Source: Promethearchaeota archaeon
GTDB lineage: Archaea > Asgardarchaeota > Lokiarchaeia > Sigynarchaeales > SOKP01
Length of the DNA: 12,969 nucleotides
Reading direction: 5' to 3'
Assembly (NCBI GenBank): GCA_004524515.1
Contig: SDNV01000082.1
Location: 1-12,969, forward strand
Positions 1 through 5,759 of the stretch are shown one piece after another. The notes beneath the pieces are model-generated. The model made no database searches. It was not told the DNA's origin and was given only the letters and a program-made list of their open reading frames with translations. Position 1 is the first letter of the stretch; each line of letters opens with the position of its first letter. The translations under genes and the position numbers were made by a program.

Positions 1-5
1 ATCTA

Positions 6-305
6 ATGGATGAGCTAAAAAAAACATCTGATTTAAGACTAGCGCTAGAAGTAGTTTTTAAAACTTTAGATTTGGGAATTGGAGCTAATGCCTTTCTATT
101 CAACTCCAGCGAATGCAATATAATCCTGCGACAAAATTCCCGATTTAATGGGCGACATCGAACCATCTTTATCTCAAAAGAAGATAATGTGATATTAGCA
201 GGCACCACTCCAATGAAACCTGGAATGCTGGAAATTCCAAATAATTCTTTGATCCAAATTCAATTATCAAGTCTTAAATCTAAGGTATTTAAACTACGTA
301 TTTGA
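6..305 (+). CDS. Hypothetical protein, possibly 5' truncated
   Basis: I do not recognise the family. The 99 residues start at the first ATG, but the frame stays open to the window edge and only five bases precede the ATG, so no ribosome binding site can be judged. The true start may lie upstream and this may be the C-terminal part of a longer protein. The first 30 or so residues look helical. The rest alternates hydrophobic and polar residues as in a beta-rich fold, with prolines and glycines around residues 68-80 (TTPMKPGMLEIPNNS). It has no membrane segment, no cysteine pair and no recognisable catalytic motif. It faces the minus-strand gene at 369-710 tail to tail, with an oligo-T tract just after its stop. 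Confidence 0.55.
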   Translation: MDELKKTSDLRLALEVVFKTLDLGIGANAFLFNSSECNIILRQNSRFNGRHRTIFISKEDNVILAGTTPMKPGMLEIPNNSLIQIQLSSLKSKVFKLRI

Positions 306-322
306 AAATTAGATGGTATAAG

Positions 323-346
323 TTTTTTTTAAAATAAGAAAAAAAA
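323..346. terminator. Bidirectional oligo-T terminator between convergent genes
   Basis: A run of eight T (323-330) lies 18 bases after the stop of the + strand gene. A run of eight A (339-346), read as T on the minus strand, lies just beyond the stop of the minus-strand gene. Archaeal RNA polymerase terminates at oligo-T without needing a hairpin, so this short spacer can serve both genes. It is placed by base composition only. Confidence 0.5.
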
Positions 347-368
347 TAATATTGATTAAAAATGATAT

Positions 369-710
369 TTAATCCTCACTCTCAGCTTCGGCAGCTTCTT
401 CAGCAGCCAATTCCTCTTCTAATTCTTCGAGAGGTACGGGTGCTGGAGTGGTTAACATGCTGTAACCAATCCATATAGCAATTATGGAAATAAGTATAAC
501 TAATAGCCATAAAGGTAAAACCACAAATAATCTCCAAGAGAAAATATCGATTCCACCAAGTAAGTTGGTTATGGCTGGAATCTCGAATCCACCGGTTTTA
601 CTTCCTAAAGTTTCCATGTATAAATCGACTACTGAACCTAAGGTATAAACGATAGCGATTATTACTCCGAGGACCATTATTAAAAAACCAATTATTTTAT
701 CCTTTGCCAT
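369..710 (-). CDS. Small two-helix membrane protein with acidic C-terminal tail
   Basis: This 113-residue protein of no recognised family has two clear hydrophobic segments, at about residues 6-31 and 60-86. They are joined by a loop of about 28 residues with few charges (SKTGGFEIPAITNLLGG). Lysines at positions 3 and 5 precede the first segment, which suggests a cytoplasmic N-terminus. With two helices the tail from residue 93 would then also be cytoplasmic; it is almost entirely Glu, Asp and Ala. The start at 710 is supported by GGTTG (minus strand, 720-716) five bases upstream. No enzymatic motif is visible. The acidic tail could bind a basic partner or cations, which is speculation. It is divergent from the acetyltransferase gene. 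Confidence 0.75.
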   Translation of the reverse strand: MAKDKIIGFLIMVLGVIIAIVYTLGSVVDLYMETLGSKTGGFEIPAITNLLGGIDIFSWRLFVVLPLWLLVILISIIAIWIGYSMLTTPAPVPLEELEEELAAEEAAEAESED

Positions 711-758
711 GATTACAACCTATTGAAACTAATTTTTAGATTTTTTTATTTAATTTTG

Positions 759-770
759 ATTTAAAATATA
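759..770 (-). promoter_or_regulatory. Putative TATA box of the minus-strand membrane protein gene
   Basis: On the minus strand this reads TATATTTTAAAT. It is centred about 55 bases before the start codon at 710, which would put transcription start near 739 and leave a leader of about 30 bases. In DNA this AT-rich, TATA-like strings are common, so position is the only support. Confidence 0.3.
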
Positions 771-771
771 C

Positions 772-790
772 AGCTTAATTTGATTAAGCT
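772..790. repeat. Perfect inverted repeat, 8-bp arms, possible operator
   Basis: AGCTTAAT (772-779) and ATTAAGCT (783-790) are exact reverse complements around a three-base centre, TTG. The repeat lies between divergent genes and directly upstream of the putative TATA box of the minus-strand gene. That position and the dyad symmetry suit a dimeric regulator. A T-rich stretch follows on the + strand, but no upstream + strand gene needs terminating here, so an operator is more likely than a terminator. Confidence 0.4.
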
Positions 791-808
791 AATATTATTT
801 TTTAAAAC

Positions 809-827
809 ATGGTTAAATTAAAACCAT
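809..827. repeat. Second inverted repeat, 6-bp arms
   Basis: ATGGTT (809-814) and AACCAT (822-827) are exact reverse complements separated by seven bases of A and T. It lies 18 bases beyond the first inverted repeat in the same divergent intergenic region. Six-base arms can arise by chance in a window of this size. The GG/CC core and the nearby stronger dyad are the only reasons to note it. Confidence 0.25.
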
Positions 828-946
828 TCGATAATAAAGATAAGATCGATTAACAATAGATTATTATGGATACCCGTAAATTCAATAATTAATGGTAATT
901 AATGTTAATTATATTAGTATAGAATAGTGATTCTGAGTTAAATTTC

Positions 947-1399
947 ATGATATTGATAAGAGAATTGAGGAAGGAAGATTTGGAGGCCTTAAAAGTTCTT
1001 TTAAATGAGTTAAATAATGTTTTAGATTTGAAACATAAAATTAATGAATGTACCATAGATTCTGTATACGATGCCATGGATAAATATCCCGAAATTTATT
1101 CAAATCATGTTTCCGTAGAAAACAATAAAATCCTAGGATTTTTATCCTTAATATTTTATAAGTCCTTTCTGCATGAAGGAGGTACGGCTTTAATTAATGA
1201 ACTTATTGTAGCAGAAAAATATAGAAATAAAGGAATTGGAAAGCAATTGATTCATAAAGCTTTTGAATTAGCAAAAAAAAGTGGTATGGATGAAATAGAG
1301 GTTGGTACAGAACTTTCAAATACGATTGCTCAAACTTTTTATAAAAAAATAGGATTTAATGAAGAATTTAAGTTATTAGCAAAAGTATTCAAAACTTAA
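947..1399 (+). CDS. GNAT-family N-acetyltransferase
   Basis: This 150-residue protein has the size and layout of a single GNAT domain, which transfers an acetyl group from acetyl-CoA to an amine. The opening MILIRELRKEDLEAL is a typical first strand and helix of the family. Motif A is clear: residues 84-103 contain the strand NELIVAEKYR followed by the pyrophosphate-binding loop RNKGIG (93-98). Residues 116-121 form the next strand, and FYKKIGF (131-137) is the usual C-terminal motif. The substrate cannot be read from the sequence; it may be a small molecule or a protein N-terminus. The gene lies 35 bases before the ribokinase gene on the same strand, so the two are probably co-transcribed. 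The start is the first ATG of the open frame. Confidence 0.9.
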   Translation: MILIRELRKEDLEALKVLLNELNNVLDLKHKINECTIDSVYDAMDKYPEIYSNHVSVENNKILGFLSLIFYKSFLHEGGTALINELIVAEKYRNKGIGKQLIHKAFELAKKSGMDEIEVGTELSNTIAQTFYKKIGFNEEFKLLAKVFKT

Positions 1400-1434
1400 A
1401 TGAATAAAAATAAAACACTGATTTTGAGTGCATC

Positions 1435-2421
1435 ATGGCAAAAAAAGAAGAAAATGAAAATTATGTTCTGATTATTGGTTCAAGTAATATGGATTTAAAT
1501 ATTTATTCACAACGACTTCCCAAACCAGGGGAAACAGTTACAGGAGGTAGATTTAGTCAATTTTTGGGAGGGAAAGGTGCTAATCAAGCAGTCGCTTCTA
1601 TACGATCCGGTGCGAAGACAATTTTTATTGGCAAAATTGGAACGGATCCTTTTGGAGATCAAATGAAATCTCGTTTAACTGAGGAGGGGATTGATATGAG
1701 CAATGTAATTAGAGACTCTGAACATTCCAGTGGAGTGGCTTTTATTATGATTGATGAAAATGGAGAAAATATGATAAGCGTGGCACCTGGAGCAAATTTT
1801 TATTTAAATAAAGCTGATATTGTCAAAAATTCTGAAATTATTAAAAATGCTAAAGTTGTTGTAGTTCAGATGGAAATTCCCATTGAAACTATTGAAGAAA
1901 TATACAATATTGCCTCTAAAGGAGAGTGTATAAAAATTTTAAATCCTGCTCCTTTAAAACCCATTCCGATTACTATTTTAAAAAATATTGATATTATTAT
2001 TCCCAATGAAGGAGAATTATATCGCCTTCATTCTCTTTTAAAGCTTCCTGAGATTAAAGTCGAAGGGAAGGAGAAAATTATCCAGGCTTCAAGAAATATT
2101 GCGGATATGGGAATAGATTATGTAATCACTACTTTAGGAAGTAAAGGTTCTATGATTTATACCCGAGAAAATAAGGAAGTGACAGAAATATCGGCGATTA
2201 AAGTGAATGCCATTGATACAGTAGGGGCAGGCGATTGCTTTAATGGCGTTTTAGCAAGTAAGCTTTGTAACGGTGAAACCATTATAAATGCAATTAGATA
2301 CGCTACAGCCGCAGCATCTATCGCGGTGACTAGAAAGGGAGCTCAAGATTCAATGCCTTTTGTCGAAGAAATCGAAGAGCAATATAAAAAAATTCAAATG
2401 GGAAATAATCATAAAGAGTAA
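1435..2421 (+). CDS. rbsK: Ribokinase (PfkB family sugar kinase)
   Basis: Predicted to phosphorylate ribose, or a similar sugar, with ATP in the cytoplasm. At 328 residues it is close to the family's usual 300-320. The order of motifs follows ribokinase closely: GSSNMDL (15-21) in the sugar site, PKPGETVTGG (29-38), GGKGANQAVA (45-54), NPAP (170-173), IIPNEGE (188-194), TLGSKG (233-238), and the PfkB signature DTVGAGDCFNG (261-271) with the anion hole and the catalytic base Asp267. AAASIAVTRKGAQDSMP (292-308) is also strongly ribokinase-like. Nucleoside and fructose kinases of the same family are less likely because these motifs match ribokinase itself. The ATG at 1435 follows GAGTG at good spacing. 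The cupin gene starts five bases after the stop, indicating one operon and related sugar-phosphate chemistry. Confidence 0.93.
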   Translation: MAKKEENENYVLIIGSSNMDLNIYSQRLPKPGETVTGGRFSQFLGGKGANQAVASIRSGAKTIFIGKIGTDPFGDQMKSRLTEEGIDMSNVIRDSEHSSGVAFIMIDENGENMISVAPGANFYLNKADIVKNSEIIKNAKVVVVQMEIPIETIEEIYNIASKGECIKILNPAPLKPIPITILKNIDIIIPNEGELYRLHSLLKLPEIKVEGKEKIIQASRNIADMGIDYVITTLGSKGSMIYTRENKEVTEISAIKVNAIDTVGAGDCFNGVLASKLCNGETIINAIRYATAAASIAVTRKGAQDSMPFVEEIEEQYKKIQMGNNHKE

Positions 2422-2426
2422 TTTAT

Positions 2427-3095
2427 ATGTTTAAAGAAAAAATTCTGGGTAAAAGAGGAACACCTCTCAGGGAGAATACAAATCAAGAATTACAAATTTC
2501 TTTCGATAAGGAAAAAATGAAAAATATCTTTCTAGTGAATGGAATAAATTTCCTTACTAAAGATATTAGCACTTCAGATTTACTCATTAAGCCTAATAAT
2601 TATTACATGATTATTAATAATAAAACAGAACCAATTGAAGTTAAATATAGTTTAGATGTTTCAAAACATAAAATACTCTACGATCCGTATAAATTTGAAC
2701 AATTAAAAAGAAGAAATATAACTGCTGACGAATTAATAGAAGTATTTACTATTCCTGATAATTATATAGCCACCTTACCGAAATGGTATAGCTTTAAGTT
2801 CACATATGATGATTATAATCTTATTTTCATCAAACCTCAACTAGGTATCTCTTTTCAAATTCACAAAAGGAGAAATGAATTTTGGGAAATTTTAGGAGGG
2901 AAACCGATCATCCTTAATGGAAACAGAGTTTACTACTTTGTGGAAAATCATACGAAATTACACATCCCAATGAATACCTATCATTCTGTAATCAATCCAA
3001 ATTTGGACAAATTTGTTATTATTAAGGAGCGCTGGAGCGGGCATTTTGACGAGGAAGATATTACAAGAGTATTTAATCCCAATCATTATCAATAA
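2427..3095 (+). CDS. Cupin-domain protein related to type II mannose-6-phosphate isomerase C-terminus
   Basis: This is a 222-residue protein with two parts. Residues 1-115 are not recognised. They are rich in beta-strand patterns and include a helical stretch around 87-107. Residues 118-222 match the cupin domain that forms the C-terminus of bifunctional ManC-type enzymes: ISFQIHKRRNEFWEILGG (141-158), then NGNRVYYF, then IPMNTYHSVINP (180-191), and FDEEDITRVF (207-216), the typical acidic end motif. His146, Glu151 and His186 fall on known metal-ligand positions. The His usually two residues after the first is Arg148, so metal binding may be altered. The N-terminal nucleotidyltransferase of ManC is absent. 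Pairing with ribokinase suggests a sugar-phosphate isomerase or binding role, but activity is unproven. Confidence 0.7.
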   Translation: MFKEKILGKRGTPLRENTNQELQISFDKEKMKNIFLVNGINFLTKDISTSDLLIKPNNYYMIINNKTEPIEVKYSLDVSKHKILYDPYKFEQLKRRNITADELIEVFTIPDNYIATLPKWYSFKFTYDDYNLIFIKPQLGISFQIHKRRNEFWEILGGKPIILNGNRVYYFVENHTKLHIPMNTYHSVINPNLDKFVIIKERWSGHFDEEDITRVFNPNHYQ

Positions 3096-3163
3096 GGTTT
3101 AGTATACATAAAATAAAAAAAACCAAAATAATCGATAAAAATTGCGACTCTTTTATACTTCAC

Positions 3164-3224
3164 AAGTTCCTTTTTAAATTTTATGCTTTTTGCTTCTGTA
3201 ATTTGTAAATTTATAACTCTTTTT
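3164..3224 (+). terminator. T-rich tracts after the cupin gene
   Basis: Three runs of five T (3171-3175, 3187-3191 and 3220-3224) lie in the gap between the cupin stop and the ribosomal operon, each within a wider pyrimidine-rich stretch. Archaeal termination at oligo-T clusters makes this the likely end of the GNAT-ribokinase-cupin transcript. I see no stable hairpin and no RNA gene in 3096-3328. Confidence 0.35.
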
Positions 3225-3262
3225 AATAAAATTAAAAAATTAAGCAATACTAAAAACCTTAC

Positions 3263-3304
3263 ACGTTATAAATAAGTCAATAAAAATATACGTTATATTA
3301 TAAT
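3263..3304 (+). promoter_or_regulatory. Promoter region of the ribosomal operon with repeated ACGTTATA
   Basis: Two TATA-like elements precede the uS19 gene: TTATAAAT (3266-3273) and TTATATTATAAT (3293-3304). Each sits in an exact ACGTTATA repeat (3263-3270 and 3290-3297), 27 bases apart start to start. From the first element, transcription would begin near 3297 with a leader of about 32 bases. From the second it would begin near 3323, giving an almost leaderless message. This is position-based inference only. Confidence 0.4.
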
Positions 3305-3328
3305 TGGAACAAGTAGATTGATGTTAAA

Positions 3329-3850
3329 ATGGCTCCTAATGAAGAATTTGATGAAGAAGAACCAGAGGAATTAGAAGAAGAGGAAGATTCTGAGGAGGAG
3401 GAGGAATTAGATACAGATTCAGACATAGATACGGAAGCAGAGCTCGATCGGTTAAGATTTCATTATCGCGGGTTTACTCTTGATGAGCTAAAGAAAATGA
3501 ATATGGATCAATTCATTCAATTGCTTCCCGCCCGAGCAAGACGTTCACTAAGACGTGGTCTACCCCCTCGACAAAAAAAATTGTTAGAAAGATTAAGACG
3601 AGCATATCGAGCGAAAAAAAGAGGAAAAGATCTCCTCACTCGGACTCATGTAAGAGATATGATTATTTTTCCAGAAATGGTGGGATTAAAAATTGGAGTA
3701 TACAATGGTCAAAAATTTGAAATTGTAGAAATTAAACCAGAAATGGTAGGTCATTATCTCGGGGAATTTTCATTGACCAGAAAAACTGTACAGCATGGTT
3801 CTCCGGGTATTGGAGCCACGAGAAGTTCAAAATATGTACCATTAAAATAA
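3329..3850 (+). CDS. rps19: Small-subunit ribosomal protein uS19 with acidic N-terminal extension
   Basis: uS19 lies in the head of the small subunit next to uS13. The 173 residues divide into an acidic extension (about 5-40, most residues Glu or Asp) and a normal archaeal/eukaryotic-type body. The body starts at [11 protein letters not shown] (44-54) and continues with [14 protein letters not shown] (65-78), [14 protein letters not shown] (106-119), [16 protein letters not shown] (133-148) and the family-typical end [14 protein letters not shown] (156-169). The frame has no other start between the extension and the body that would give a normal N-terminus; the first internal Met (57) would remove conserved residues. 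It is the first gene of the operon, preceded by a promoter-like region rather than by uL2 as in most archaea. The Shine-Dalgarno match is weak, consistent with a short leader. Confidence 0.95.
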   Translation: MAPNEEFDEEEPEELEEEEDSEEEEELDTDSDIDTEAELDRLRFHYRGFTLDELKKMNMDQFIQLLPARARRSLRRGLPPRQKKLLERLRRAYRAKKRGKDLLTRTHVRDMIIFPEMVGLKIGVYNGQKFEIVEIKPEMVGHYLGEFSLTRKTVQHGSPGIGATRSSKYVPLK

Positions 3851-3876
3851 TGTTAATTTAATATGAGATGAAAAAA

Positions 3877-4356
3877 ATGCCTACATGGGGATATAGTTTT
3901 CAAATACAAAGGTATGATGCGGATAGAATGGCAAAAGCATCCGGGAGAGATTTACGTATCAAACCTAAACATGCTAGGGAAATATGTGCAGTAATTAAAG
4001 GAATGAAAGTCTATGAAGCAAAAAGTTATTTAGAAAAAGTAATTCAAATAAAACGATCAGTTCCCTTCCGAAGACATAAAAGAAAAACAGCTCATAAAAA
4101 AGATTTAAAAGAATTTAAATGGTTCGCGGGACGTTATCCCCAGAAAGCTGCGGCACGGATCTATGAAGTTCTCACCGCTGTGGAGTCAAATGCTGAATAT
4201 AAAGGCTTAGATGTAGATTTATGTAGAATCATACATGCGGCAGCACATAGAGGGAGAATTATTAAAAGATATATTGAACGGGCCCATGGACGTTCCACAG
4301 CAAAATATAAACATCTTTCCCATGTAGAACTGGTAATCTATGAATTTCCAGGATAA
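3877..4356 (+). CDS. rpl22: Large-subunit ribosomal protein uL22
   Basis: uL22 lines the peptide exit tunnel and contacts all domains of 23S rRNA. The 159 residues match the archaeal form: MPTWGYSFQ at the start, AKASGRDLRIKPKHAREIC, then FRRHKRKTAHKKDL in the tunnel-loop region, GRYPQKAAARIYEVL, and a C-terminal RAHGRSTAKYKHLSHVE. An ATG at 3868 would add three residues (MKKM). I prefer 3877 because GAGATGA (3865-3871) is then a ribosome binding site at suitable spacing, while 3868 lies inside that site. It is 26 bases downstream of the uS19 stop. Confidence 0.95.
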   Translation: MPTWGYSFQIQRYDADRMAKASGRDLRIKPKHAREICAVIKGMKVYEAKSYLEKVIQIKRSVPFRRHKRKTAHKKDLKEFKWFAGRYPQKAAARIYEVLTAVESNAEYKGLDVDLCRIIHAAAHRGRIIKRYIERAHGRSTAKYKHLSHVELVIYEFPG

Positions 4357-4387
4357 AATATATAAAATATAAGAAAAAATTATAGAT

Positions 4388-4393
4388 AAGGTG
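4388..4393 (+). promoter_or_regulatory. Ribosome binding site indicating the non-ATG start of uS3
   Basis: AAGGTG matches the archaeal Shine-Dalgarno core. It lies 8 bases before the ATT at 4402 but 50 bases before the first ATG of the frame (4444), so it cannot serve that ATG. The ATA at 4396 is only two bases away, which is too close for ordinary initiation. A weaker GGGT at 4431-4434 could serve ATG 4444. Confidence 0.5.
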
Positions 4394-4401
4394 CAATAAA
4401 C

Positions 4402-5184
4402 ATTCCTTTAAGTAAACATTTCATTGAACAGGGTATCAAGTTAATGCAAATAAATGAATATTTGCGATCAGAATTAGTAAGAGCAGGATTTGCGGGAGTG
4501 GATTTACAGAAAACCCCTCTCGGAGTTAGAATCACATTAAAGACTAGCCGTCCAGGACTTGTCATTGGAAAAGGGGGTAAACGGATTCAGGAAATTACTG
4601 ATGTTCTTGAACAGCGTTTCGGGTTAGAAATGCCGCAGATTGAAGTTGAGGAAGTCCAACAGCCTGACTTAGATGCGCAGATTATGGCTGAGAGATTGGC
4701 ATATTCTCTTGACCGAGGTCGCCATTACAGGAGAGCTGGCTACTATATTTTAAGAAAAGTAATGGATGCTGGAGCAAAAGGTGTAGAAATAAAGGTTAGC
4801 GGTAAAGTAACCTCTCAAAGAGCGAGAACCCAAATCTTTCGAGCAGGAACTATGACAAAGAGTGGGCAACCTGCCCAAGAAGCGGTAGATAAAGGAGTTG
4901 CTCAATGTATCCAAAAAAGTGGAGTACTTGGTGTGGTAGTTAAGATAATGCGCGCTGATTATAAAACCGGAGATGGAGTTGAAATTGATAATGAAGCTTT
5001 AAATAAAGTCCAAAAAGAAAGAGAGGCAAAACTTGGAAAAGTTAGTAAAAAACTAGAGATCGAAGAAGAAACTATTGAAGGAAAAATTGATGAGGAAGTT
5101 CAGGAAATAATTGATGAAGTCGATGAGGAAGATGTGAAAGAAATTTCATTAGAAACTGATGAAGAAGAAGAAAAAAAGGAATAA
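4402..5184 (+). CDS. rps3: Small-subunit ribosomal protein uS3, probable ATT start, acidic C-terminal tail
   Basis: uS3 lines the mRNA entry channel in the head of the small subunit. Counting from ATT 4402 it has 260 residues. The KH domain carries PGLVIGKGGKRI (52-63), and GARGVEI-type sequence appears as GAKGVEIKVSGKVTSQRA. From about residue 219 the chain is a Glu/Asp-rich tail. The first ATG is 4444, but the codons before it read HFIEQGIKL, which matches the conserved N-terminal helix of archaeal and eukaryotic uS3 (compare human KFVADGIFKAELNEFL). The frame is closed by TAA at 4387. Between that stop and the conserved helix the only near-ATG codons are ATA 4396 and ATT 4402, and ATT has correct spacing from AAGGTG. 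The cautious alternative is a start at 4444, which loses 14 residues. Confidence 0.93.
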   Translation: MPLSKHFIEQGIKLMQINEYLRSELVRAGFAGVDLQKTPLGVRITLKTSRPGLVIGKGGKRIQEITDVLEQRFGLEMPQIEVEEVQQPDLDAQIMAERLAYSLDRGRHYRRAGYYILRKVMDAGAKGVEIKVSGKVTSQRARTQIFRAGTMTKSGQPAQEAVDKGVAQCIQKSGVLGVVVKIMRADYKTGDGVEIDNEALNKVQKEREAKLGKVSKKLEIEEETIEGKIDEEVQEIIDEVDEEDVKEISLETDEEEEKKE

Positions 5185-5211
5185 ATTTTTTAAATAAAAA
5201 GGTGAACAAAA

Positions 5212-5445
5212 ATGAAATTACTTACAGCCGCACAAATCCGGCAAATGGATGCAACAGAACGGTTAAGAAAATTGGTAGATTTGAGAGAAGAATTAATGAT
5301 GTTGTATTCTACACAAACTGGTGGGGGGGTTTCTGACAACCCTGCTAAGGCAAAAAATTTAAGAAAGCAAATCGCGAGAATTTTAACCGTGAACAATGAG
5401 GAAAAATTGAGCGGAGAAGTAGAGGAATGGTATGAAGAAGAATGA
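5212..5445 (+). CDS. rpl29: Large-subunit ribosomal protein uL29
   Basis: uL29 is a small helical hairpin at the tunnel exit beside uL23. The 77 residues carry the usual pattern: LTAAQIRQMDATERLRKL, LREELMMLYSTQ, the family's TGG followed by DNPAKAKNLRKQIARI, then an acidic end EVEEWYEEE. GGTGA (5202-5206) lies five bases before the ATG. The stop overlaps the next start as ATGA (5442-5445), so translation of the RNase P subunit is probably coupled to this gene. A run of seven G (5323-5329) is striking in such AT-rich DNA, but the frame is intact across it. Confidence 0.95.
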   Translation: MKLLTAAQIRQMDATERLRKLVDLREELMMLYSTQTGGGVSDNPAKAKNLRKQIARILTVNNEEKLSGEVEEWYEEE

Positions 5446-5759
5446 AAGAAAATCCCAAATATGTAATTTATCATGATTTAATAGGGTATTATGCTTATGC
5501 GAAACTTGTTTCAAAAAAAAAAAAAGAAGAAGAATTTAAGGATATTGGTATGGTAATTGATGATACTAAAAATATGTTAATTACCCAAAAAAATAAAACA
5601 ATCAAAAAATATATTAAAAAAGATTATGTTTTCAGGTTTATGCTTCCAAATGAAAAGAATAACAGTGTGGAAAATATGCTGGAAGTGAAAGGGACGAAAA
5701 TTGTGGGTCGTCCCGAAAATAGATTAAGAACATTACGAAAAAAGAGATGGAAAAGATGA
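5442..5759 (+). CDS. rnp1: RNase P protein component 1 (Rpp29/Pop4)
   Basis: This subunit of archaeal RNase P binds Rpp21 and the specificity region of the RNA to help cleave tRNA 5' leaders. The 105 residues show the family's order: an early HDLIGYYAYAKLV (11-23), GMVIDDTKNMLIT (36-48) corresponding to the core strands, KKYIKKDYVFRF (55-66), and the C-terminal VKGTKIVGRPENRLRTL (82-98), where GRPE-R-L is diagnostic. Its place between uL29 and uS17 is conserved in archaea. Both ends overlap neighbours by ATGA. Odd feature: a run of thirteen A (5513-5525) encodes a lysine string in the loop before the core. It could invite polymerase or ribosome slippage or sequencing error, although the reading frame continues normally. 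Confidence 0.9.
   Translation: MKENPKYVIYHDLIGYYAYAKLVSKKKKEEEFKDIGMVIDDTKNMLITQKNKTIKKYIKKDYVFRFMLPNEKNNSVENMLEVKGTKIVGRPENRLRTLRKKRWKR

Noticed and set aside
889..1077. Minus-strand frame opposite the acetyltransferase start
   Set aside because: It has no family features and is antisense to a clear GNAT gene.
3096..3328. Possible tRNA or small RNA before the ribosomal operon
   Set aside because: I found no cloverleaf arms, no GTTCRA-type T-loop motif and no GC-rich island. The stretch is uniformly AT-rich.
4380..4565. Minus-strand frame opposite the uS3 start
   Set aside because: It is antisense to conserved uS3 coding sequence, including the KH-domain approach, and has no independent support.
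5190..5474. Minus-strand frame opposite uL29
   Set aside because: It is a shadow of uL29 and rnp1 with no recognisable features.
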